The notes under the pieces are model-generated. The model saw only the letters and a program-made list of their open reading frames with translations, made no database searches and had not been told where the DNA came from. 64,000 bases of DNA from Hypoxylon rubiginosum (lineage: Eukaryota; Ascomycota; Sordariomycetes; Xylariales; Hypoxylaceae), in NCBI GenBank assembly GCA_902806565.1, contig CADCXA010000025.1, positions 3,038,001-3,102,000 on the forward strand. The letters run 5' to 3'. The translations under genes were made by a program, and so were the position numbers. This document shows, one piece after another, positions 54,694 to 64,000 of the stretch. Positions within the stretch are counted from its first letter, which is position 1; every line of letters begins with the position of its first letter.

Positions 54694-55686
54694 ATGGGAC
54701 TGACAGCTGCCGAGTCCGAACTATTCGAATCAACCGACTATCTTACAATAACAAAAACGACAAATTATAACGTCATGCTTTCAACACAGGGCAGAAATGG
54801 ATCCCGTAGTTACGCCACAGATCTAGTGTCTAACAATATCATCGTGCAAGATATGGATCGCAACAACCCACCGACCCCTTCATGGGTAGATGAGCTTATC
54901 ACGATGGCTCTTACACCTTTCGAAGAGGAAAATAATAACTATAAAAACTTCAACTATCTGAAACGTCACATACATACCTTCTATAGGAGCATTCCGGACC
55001 TGGTTGGTATAAATGAGAAGTGTTCCAAAGACGCTTTACATGATCTTATCCCTCTTTCTTCCCATAGGCTGACGAAGCCTAAACCCAATATCGAAGAAAT
55101 GGACTATATTACCAGCTCATCCTTCCGACAAATCAATATTCAATAAGAACCAGTTAGTGAACAGCTACATCAGAGACAACTGGGCCGATGCCGTGGTGGG
55201 GATGAAGCATAGATGGGTCCGATCTATCGTGTCCCAGGTGGTAAAGGGTAATAATGTGGCAAGTCTTATGGCGAAGCGAATTCTGCTGGATTCTGCGCTC
55301 AACGACGAGTTGGTATACTTCCCTTATCTCATGTGTAAGGATAAGAGTGACAAGAGTATCCACGAGGCTTTTCACCAGCTACAGGTGGGAATGGTGGCCG
55401 GGTTAATGTCCAATGGCAGTTGGATCGGAAACGAGAATGCCATCTTTGTACCGAGGAGAACGGGCAGTCACTCACACAATATGTTAGCAAACCTGTATCT
55501 TCTCATATTATCCAACAGGGCATGAAGGACAGCCTCATCCAACTGCAGAGTGCTTTAATGAGAATACATGTGTGGAGAGTTGGGTCAAGAAGAGAAAGGC
55601 TGGAGGGCGAGCTGATCTCCAAGTTGAGGATGGTCATTCAGGAGTTGCCCCTGGAACACGGGAACTCCCTGGATCCGACCAAGTAG
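54694..55686 (+). CDS. Unrecognised protein, three-exon model
   Basis: Exons 54694-55006, 55116-55447 and 55519-55686 give 270 aa. The frame changes twice, which at first suggests a frameshifted pseudogene, but both changes are explained by introns: GTATAA...CCAG (109 bp, with GCTGAC upstream of the acceptor) and GTACCG...CAG (71 bp). The protein is hydrophilic and soluble-looking: PSWVDELITMALTPFEEENN, NQLVNSYIRDNWADAVVGMK, HRWVRSIVSQVVKGNNVASL, and a C-terminal helical region ALMRIHVWRVGSRRERLEGE. No signal peptide or known domain. It lies alone in an AT-richer, gene-poor stretch. It may be a lineage-specific gene; the donor sites are weaker than elsewhere, so the model is tentative. Confidence 0.45.
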
Positions 55687-58600
55687 GAACTTGGAGAGGG
55701 TCTAATAAGTTGAAGGGTCGGGAACGCAAGTCATATACGGAATAGGCGTGATGGTTGATTCCCCCTTTATCTTGTATTAATTGTCATATTTTTAAGTAAT
55801 GGGCTCAAAGGATTGGACTTTCTTAGGTTATCCGACCAGAGGTCATTCTTATGGCAATACGGTTAATAGGCGTCGTTGGCTATAAACATGTAGTAACTCA
55901 CCCATGGCTCTATGGGGACGTAGGAGTATGCTATATCGTTATCTTGACTTTAGTCATCTCGTCACAGTGATTCACGGAAGATGGAGGTCCTAAGACAAGA
56001 CGGGTTGAATGAACACTGATATGTTTACGTGTAAGATAGCTGTGCTCCTAGTAGCTCCTTAGCTCTTTACGTATACTGCCATAGAGCAGCGTATAGCAGA
56101 CCAGAGCGAATTAACCTCTTTTATCTGCCGAATACTACTCTAACAGGAGGTGGGTTAGTCTTACGCAGGCTGCTTGCTGGGGTGAGTTAAGATGAATCTA
56201 ATAGTTCTAAAAGGTCCAAATGCTTAATGAAGCTGTCTTGTTGTAATGATACTGCAACTCTATTCCTTGACATAGGTGTTGCTCAACCTAATTCGACTCA
56301 TGAGAATTCATAGTTAGGGACTACCAAGTATAGGTAGACGCGAAGGGTTCAATCATGACAGATACCCCCATAGCGCCCCGGTGCTAAATCGGGATCACGG
56401 GGCGGATCTAGGAGGCATATCAATAGACAGGTACCAAGGCAAGGGGAATGTGGAGAGAAGTAAAGAATCGTTAGTGTCGACCGAGTCTTCCGGGGAAGAT
56501 AAGATCAAGGGCAAGTGTAAAGGCAAAGGCCAAGCTGCCTTTAGTTCTTGGGATTGTCCCGGTCCTTCGGGTTCACCGCTATTTCGCTCGCGTTGAGATT
56601 CTGACCCTGTTAGCGGAAAAGGTACGTCGAGATTTTCAGGCCTATTTGCAAGATAAAGACGAATTGAATGATTGATAATGTCTTGCTCGGAATACTTGCG
56701 CGGGTTGAACACACCCACGCCCAAGCTTTAAGTCTGCAATTATCCGATTTCATACACCTATTAACGTGAAGCAAACACTCGAGCTTATTTTCTACCTACC
56801 TCTTAGCCGCATCCTATAGATGATCACCTGGTCTCGATCCTCTGCGGAGCAACCTGTCGTGACGACAATGGCTGAATGGTAGGTACTAGCAACCATGTGA
56901 CATCGGCCGGCCGGCGAATCATAGCTGGGTATTTCATCCCGCGACTGCGACGAAGCCGAAGACACCGGAGCAGTTCATCCGGTCGCGGTTTCACGCCCGT
57001 GATCGACGAGGACCGCAGCGCACATGCTTGGAGTCTTATGTATCCTGTAGAGTCCAACGAGTCGGAGGGCGTGGTCCTGGGCGGCATTACAGTAGCGATC
57101 CTTTTAAGGCGGCGTACAGGCTCATCAGCTTGTTAAACCAACGTCTCCGTTCCTTTTCCATGGAATGTTCGATGGCGTCCAGCGTCGGATATTATCAACC
57201 AATGAATCGATTGAATAGGAAGGAAGACGACACCGTGCGAACATCGCCGAGCTTACCATAGTATGTTCTCTTGTGGCGCTGTCACATCGAGATCAAGCCT
57301 CGTCAGAATTGCCATCCCGACGTCACTATCGTCACCATTGAAAAGTTCTTCCAACATTGTATTTGTACAGTGAGCCCGCACAGTCGATATATCTCAATAC
57401 CTATAGGCCAGTCAGTACCTAAAATCTACTGATGTCGGGCCGGCGTGCGGCGATGCCGGATTCGATGATGGAAAACTTCCACTTATGCGCTCTCGGGACC
57501 AAATCGTCGGGTAGCCTGACGGGAACTTGTCGCAATCAATCCGCCGTGTCGGGCCCAAGGTCGGGGCTTATCTAGAGTAATCTTGGAGTCAATACGGTGT
57601 CGGGCAGGCATCTTCCTGGCAAATCTACAGATCCTTACTATGTAGCCATTTGGCCCCTCTCGTGACTTGGGGATCACATCAGATCTTCACGATGTATGTA
57701 CATATGTGAGACTAAGCACACCGGTTTAGGCTAGCCTTATTCCCCGCGAGACTCGTTCGCCTGGCAGCCCTGGTTCCCATAGTCGTTACCTAATATGAGA
57801 CAGCTTAGTCCCGTAGTCGAGAAGGGTTTGGGTTGTTTCTTGCCGGGCGTGGGCGCCTTTAAAGCATGGGCCTTGTCAGATTGTCGATCTTCCAGCAAAA
57901 AGCCCGATGCCCGTACAGCCCAACCAAACATAAGCTACTAAGTAGAGGCTGGGAAAGGGGCGTTATAAGGGATGACTTATCTTTATTTGCAAGGGTCATA
58001 TTTGTGTTTATGTTCCGTATTCTATATCGACTCACCGCCTCTCGTTTGGATTGCTTCTTATAATTACCTAGATAGGTAGATAGGGACCTATTACAAGGGT
58101 TTAATACCTCATCTGATGAGCTGGTAGGTATCTAATTTGCAAAATTCTCTAGCTTTTGCGTACAAAGGCTAGAGATTCGAGGGAGGCAGGTTATCACGTT
58201 GGGTCGATATAATAACTCGTACCTTGTGAGTGAACAATCTCGGCTCGCGGCTCGCGGGCATATGTATATCTCAATACCCGTACGTAAGCCACATTTGCCA
58301 TGCATATCGGTTGCCATCCTGGATAAGTTGGTAAGTTACGAATTGAGCTTGATAGCAGCATGGATCTGTGAATAGCCTCAGTTGCGTTTGGAATCTGGTT
58401 GCAACCATCGGCGATGAATATTATTCCATGGTTGTTCTGGATGCGGCTTTCCGACTTGCCGAACAGTGGCCAAGATAGGAAGACCCGGCGATCGCCATAG
58501 GCGTAAGCTCGCTCGTCCCATTGGAATTGAGAACCCTTGTCACTGCCCAGCTCGGAAAGCCGAAAGATATCCATCTGTGGCCTTGCTGATCCGCACCTTG

Positions 58601-61600
58601 CCGGGGGCACTGTGGATTCTTTTCTATTTTTCTAATTTAATAATAAATCTAATATGCGCGATACGGGACAGATCCCAAGTACTTCGTAGATGTCAGTTGA
58701 AACACACGATGTTAGCTATAACGCTGCCGCAAGGTAGCACAGCTTTGCGACGGGACTGGGCTAGATTTCGCGAACTCTGTCGTCTGACATTACACGGCAT
58801 GTCGTATTAATGCACCCCGTATACCCGTATACTCGGTGTGGTTCTCTCGCCCTGCCAGGTAGGTATGAAGAGGCTGGTGTGAAGGTATTCCCAGCCAATA
58901 CCCCCGAGCCTGAATGGTTCGTAAGGCAATGTCAGCGTTGTGTAAAATGCGACGGGGGACGAGCCCTATACCAGCGTGCGACGACACGCTGCCGCATATA
59001 GAACAATCACATGTCTTTCTGCAACCTCAATGCACGACATATTAACGCCCTTATATAAAATGCAACGAATAGCCAATACGTACCGGGCATCCCACATGCT
59101 GCATGTCTCCCTACCAATTCGTAAGCGTGTCAATCAGAGCGCGCATCTTTCCCAACCTTCAATATAACTTTCGGGCCTACTCGCGTATGCGGACCCAACT
59201 ACTAGCCCATGGGGAAAAGCAGTAGGAGGTAGCAAGCGAAGAAAATATTCCCGTACCCCGATATTTGTTTTCTTTCCCCGGAAGGATATCACACGAACAC
59301 ATACCTAACATCGTCTCCCGTAGCTCGGGTTTCCGAAAGACCACTTCAGTCACCTAAGACATCTTGGGTACTTAGCCTTATGGTGGCGAGTCAAAAGATG
59401 TATTTTCTCGTGCTCTAATTCTTTAGGTATCTACCTCGTATGCTAGTATACCGGCACGATTTATATCTTACTACTCCTCGTTGATTCCTAGGTACTCCAA
59501 GTAAGCGTCTAATCCAGTCTGCGACTTGGAAGAGCATTCAAGTTGCGGTGTAAATTATGGCTTTTATATGATCACGGATTATCGCCTCCTTGTCCCTCGT
59601 AGCTGTGTCAAAGGACCTATAATGATGGAGTGTCCAAGTCACATGGTATTCATCGCAAGTGCTGGCTGCATGGATCCTCAGCCTTATTGTACAGCGATCA
59701 AGGAACAGGGTCAGCAAAAGAAGATCATTCACATAGGACATGATAAGAAGGGGGAGATCATTGCTTACTTGAGTCTGATGGAAGGTATTCAAAGTCTTAG
59801 TGCGCGTACTAGATACCATAGTCATCTTTTTATCCAGTTTCGTCCCGGCCCGCTGCGTGACGTGCGGATAGACGTGTCACTAGAGTCCTGTGCCTTGCCG
59901 GCGATCCAGCCGCAACAAGCGCTTCGAATGTCGTGATACCTCACCATCGTTTCTTGTCGAGGTTCGAGTACTACCAAACCAATTTCTCCTCCCCCTGGGT
60001 TACGCGGCATCGAACTGCCAATCTGAGATTACCGAAGCAGCTCCTAGTTGCAGCTCCTTAGTTGCAGCTATCCCCATCGCCCCTCTTCCATACTTCTCCA
60101 GGATCTAACTCCAGGTAGTCTTTTTTGGTGAGCGGATCCACCGTAGGACAAGCGGAAACTTGGGATCCACGAGTGTGAATTTGCGAATTTTTATTTATAA
60201 GTTACCGCATCCGTATGCCTGCGAGATCCTCTCGACAAAAGGTGGAGTTACATTGGTTCGGCACCCTGGCGCCCGACCATTTACTGAGATTCGGTAGTCG
60301 CGGCGCCGAAGTGAATCACGACCTCCTATTCGATCCGTGGCCTACGGCTACCCATCGCTCTCCGCTATCGTTGTCACCGTGCCCATGTCTCACGTCCCGT
60401 GTCCCACGTCTACATAGTAAAAAGACAAGAGATGTTAGCTAGTGTCTGCGAAGTGTCGTCATCGCCAAGGCATTCGCTTGAGATTGCGTCCCGCATTGTG
60501 CTTCACCAAAACCAGAGTAAAGGGGCTTCAGAGTCGTCTCCACGGAGGCGCCTCGTCGTCGCGGTCGCGCAGAGAAAATAGCTATCTCGACAAATTAAGG
60601 AACTGGGAAGGGCTCGCGTGTGTGTGCAACCGGTATCTTTTACCCCTGCAATACCACCTTGTCGTCGTCTTCGACAATGCTGCTACGGTATTCGCGGATG
60701 CGAGAGTGTCGTTTGAAGATTTGACGGATTGGCTGCTGATCGCGACCCGGACCAAGGGGAGAAGAGCCCGTAGCTTTGGTGCCTACCCTCCTCCGGCGAT
60801 AGCCTAGCACCGAGATATGGGATTTTTACCCAAGTTGCTGAATCTAGCTATGCCGTTCTGTGAGATGCCGGTAGAATATGTATGGACGCACTGCATAACG
60901 GAGGTCTCATCATTCCCGGTGCCGTTGGTCGTTGTCGGATCGAAGCACTCCGCGGGTATGGAACATTGTGAGAGGTCAGAGTTCTCGCGAGAGAGGCGAC
61001 AAGGCTCTCTCCGAGATGTAGTCTCGTCAATAAGGCTCTGCGATATTTGTGCGTATGTGGATGCTGTGAAACTTATAAAGACGATTGCGGCCAAGCGAGA
61101 GGCCGGATATCAGAGCCGGTAAAGGATCATGATTGGTTCGTAGTCGAGGCCTTTCCAGGCCGCTAGGAGTATTTCTTGGTACATGATCAGCATTGAGCCT
61201 CTTTTTCTTTAGCAATTCTAGGCCTACATGAACGTTTCTGAAAATAAATAGGCCATAGATGAACGGCTTACTCCGGGCACGCTAAGGATCGATGTCTCTA
61301 ATCGGATTGTTTCGCGATTCGTTATTTGTGGCATAAATGAATGCAAGCGGGCTAGAGAATTGCTCAGCGAATACTCTGGTGGTAACATTGCCCCGAGTGC
61401 ATTTGCTTGACTGACTCTGAAGGAACTAGCGCTAGGTAAAAGGTGTCGAATGATATTCTTGCAACACACAAGAGGAAAAAAACATCTGATGATCGACATG
61501 TATCGGTTATGTCCCATTACACAACCGAGCTGTATTTTCTGCCTTGTCGTATTATTTCTTATTATTATCAAGCCTCATAGCTTCATCGGAAGACCCTGAT

Positions 61601-64000
61601 AAATCTCCAAGATAGCCATTCCAGTATAGTGATAGGTCGGTGGCTTTCATAAGGACCAAAGCCTCGCTGTAGCTGATTAGAGAGCCAAGATTAGGATGAT
61701 ATTGGGAAGCTTGGGCATCCTTGACCCCTCCTCCTCCTTGTGGTACAGTGCCGCGCATATACTGTCGATGTTGCTGATAGGCGATCATTAATATTGCAGA
61801 TCTCATAGACCGTCAGCGGCTGTGGGCGTGGAGAACAGGCACTGTCCTTGGTGTAAAATGGTTGAAAGTAAATATCAACATTTTACGTATCTAAGTACAT
61901 TTACGTATTTATTTACAAGATTTCTTGTTTATCAGCCTCGTTTTCACGATACACGCCACTTGACATAAGATATCAGCCATGAAGTAGAATAAGGCGTCAT
62001 GCTATGTTCATTCTTCCATGTTGGACACCTCGATCATTAAGATTATTACGAAAGTGGCAAGCAAAGCCCCCTGGGTCCACGTAATCTTCATTCTGTCACT
62101 ATGACCATCCGAGGAAAACGAAGACGCGGGGATCGCGAGCACCGGTCTGGGGACGAATAGGGTCCAAGGAACAAGCATGCATCGACTGCATCTAAGGCAC
62201 GCTCACTCTATAATCATGCGAGGGTGGGAGAATATCTGTCAGCGGGGTAGCCGACTCACCTCACCGCACTGCATTGTTCAAACCACTAGCATAGCATGTG
62301 GGTGTTATGTTTTTCTGGAAGATTGTGCCGTAAACTGAGGTTGGTAGGTAACGTATGAAGATAGGGTAATGCGAGATGGGGTTGCTTCCATGCGTCTGGG
62401 AATCTAAAACGGTAAACGGATTTGTCGATCATGGCACTAGAGATACAAGAGCGCCGAATGCTTATTGCGCGACGTGTCGAGGAACGAAGGGGCCTTGATG
62501 AGGGGTTGGTCCCTAATAACATCTTTCCAAGGGTTCAGAGACTCTCTCGAAGGAAGAAAATAGCACTAGCAAGATTTGGAGAATCGATTCCGGTGTGAGG
62601 AAGTATGTAGTCGAAGATGTCTAACAAAACGCAGCAGGATTGTGTCGTGGAGGAGGGTAGGTTGTATGGTAAAGGAGGGCCGCTGTCGGAGTGCTTATCT
62701 GTCCCCCAGATTCAGAGACGTCTACCATATCTAGAAGGCCATTTCCCTCCCTTCATGCGAGACGAATCTAGCTAGACGCTTCCAATACCGACGGTGTTCG
62801 ACAATGTTCAGCCCATACAATGCGACGCAAATGTGGTCGTAAACAGAGTGAGAATATGGTAGAATGTGTTGTAGGAGGGAAGCTCGTCTGGAACTGTCGG
62901 CATCGTGTGAAAGCGCTTCCAAGCTTTAAAAGAATGTTAAGCCGCGAGGTCTAGACTGTACTGTGGCTGGGCTTGCAGATCATATTGTATGATCTGGGAC
63001 GATTGATCGTGTAACCACCAGGTAAAGCTCAGGCCAGGCCAAGCCCAAAGCCCGGTCATATCGGGACTGTCATTGAAAGGCGCCTCTAGACTCGGAGTTG
63101 ACAGGGGAAGAACACACATACACACACACACACACATATGTACACACAAATAAATAAAGCAACGAACAATAAAAATCTTGGTCACCTCCCAACATAACAT
63201 CGCGAACCAAGCGAGCGAAGTAACCCTAGAAACGTATGAGAAACGTAGGAGGCTTGTTGAAAATTTCTTCACTCTCCCAAGTCTTGTTCTGGAGTCTGGA
63301 GTCTACAGTCTGAAGCGCCATCCCCATTGAACTACTCCATACCCCAACCTTTTCCATTCGAGCTATGAAGATGGGGGAAGAAAATTTTCATTCTTTTTTC
63401 CAAGGAGATGTTTTAATAGTAGGTATCTCGCTTGTGAATGGGCAAAGCCCCACCCGATCTCCTCGCGTTCGTGTATCTGTATCAGCTCTGGCTCTCTTTG
63501 CTACCCCAGTCGTCCAACAGGGTTTAGTGAGAACTGATGCGAGCAGGGATGGGTAACATTGCAGCATTGGTGGCCAGAGCTACTGCATGTAACCAAGTAC
63601 CGTAACTCGGTAGGCCTTAGATGACTCGCCAGTAACGAATCTGCGAATCAGGACATGTAACTCTGACCTCTGTCAAATTCGTACTGTGGAGGCTTGACGT
63701 GCTTCGTGCATTACATATCTCGCTGACCGGACCTGAGACAAAAGATAACGAAGCGCCTAGGAGAACGGTGGGCTTGGTAGGTGTACCATACTATGCAATA
63801 CGATGGCAAACTCGAGCCTACGAAGTCATCTTCATGTTAGTATGCTACGTACCTAGGTAAGCACTTGCAAGTCCTTTCCACGCGTATCGTGAATGGCCGA
63901 ACGACTTATCTATTGCAAGTGAAGTTTGGTTAGGTATGAAGCCGTCAGCAACGATATCAGATAGACGGATTACCAATTTCTCACAGTAAACCAAGCGCGA
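55687..64000. other. Gene-poor region to window end (8.3 kb)
   Basis: I found no gene I can support. Short ORFs occur on both strands, for example 56395-56724 (-) with PRKYSEQDIINHSIRLYLAN, 59526-59936 (+), 60804-61094 (-) with a signal-peptide-like start but no ATG, and 61552-61806 (-) with an ATG and 84 codons; none shows a family or splice pattern. Small repeats: TGCAGCTCCTTAGT-type tandem at about 60038-60070 and a CA-rich tract at 63112-63148. No transposon coding sequence or terminal repeats recognised. Confidence 0.4.
63112..63148 (+). repeat. CA-type microsatellite
   Basis: Mostly (CA)n interrupted by ATA and TATG, about 37 bases. Confidence 0.75.

Noticed and set aside
54694..55686. 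Frameshifted pseudogene
   Set aside because: Both frame changes coincide with GT-AG pairs giving phase-consistent introns of 109 and 71 bp, so a spliced gene is the simpler reading, though still tentative.
59940..60030. tRNA suggested by GGTTCGAGTAC
   Set aside because: No A box at the right distance and no acceptor-stem pairing.
60804..61094. Secreted Cys-containing protein on the minus strand
   Set aside because: Signal-peptide-like start, but the first codon is TTG, upstream codons give no ATG, and the opposite strand is equally open.
1..64000. CRISPR arrays, bacterial operons, transposase or reverse-transcriptase genes, secondary-metabolite cluster
   Set aside because: No evenly spaced direct repeats, no recognisable mobile-element enzymes, and no PKS, NRPS, terpene or P450 genes were found.

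Overview
The window is nuclear DNA of a filamentous ascomycete (Pezizomycotina, most likely a Sordariomycete). The evidence is short GT-AG introns of about 50-130 bp with CTAAC/CTGAC-like branch points, a dispersed single 5S rRNA gene, a Zn2Cys6 regulator, and typical fungal genes (ATG27, SPT20, ORC6, PEX22-like, cytosolic-type MnSOD). The order is an inference. All exon/intron models below were built by eye from splice signals, reading phase and family resemblance; none has transcript support.

Layout. 1-10.2 kb: KGD4/mS36 (+), a PNKP-type DNA end-repair enzyme with six exons (-), a tRNA-like Pol III unit (+), a stand-alone alpha/beta-hydrolase-fold protein that has lost its catalytic residues (-), TYW2 (+) and an EF-hand Ssp120/nucleobindin-like protein (-). 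10.2-20 kb: ORC6 (+), a 2EXR-domain gene broken by one in-frame TAG (+), a small repeat protein (-), a DRB0094/DraRnl-type RNA ligase (-) and ATG27 (-). 20-31 kb: SPT20 (-), a PEX22-like peroxin (-) and eIF2B-gamma/GCD1 (+). 31-46 kb: two related single-pass membrane proteins with Cys-rich PAN/apple-like C-termini (31.0 and 44.5 kb), between which lie a 5S rRNA gene (-), a calponin-homology/coiled-coil protein (-), the complex I assembly factor NDUFAF2 (+), an ING-type PHD-finger protein (-), a MnSOD without presequence (-) and a small unknown gene (+). 46-64 kb: gene-poor and AT-richer, with one Zn2Cys6 transcription factor (-) and one unrecognised three-exon gene (+).

The genes are mostly independent housekeeping loci. 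There is no secondary-metabolite cluster, no recognisable transposase or reverse transcriptase, and no operon-like arrangement. Three genes in the first 17 kb act on nucleic acid ends or tRNA (PNKP, TYW2, RNA ligase); the kinase/phosphatase and the ligase could in principle act in one end-healing and sealing route, but linkage alone is weak evidence. The most unusual observations are the pseudo-hydrolase, the RNA ligase, the paralogous membrane receptor-like pair, a stop-free intron in the PHD gene that encodes a hydrophobic segment, the single-stop 2EXR gene, and the two tRNA-like sequences. I see no clear case of a wholly new multi-gene system.
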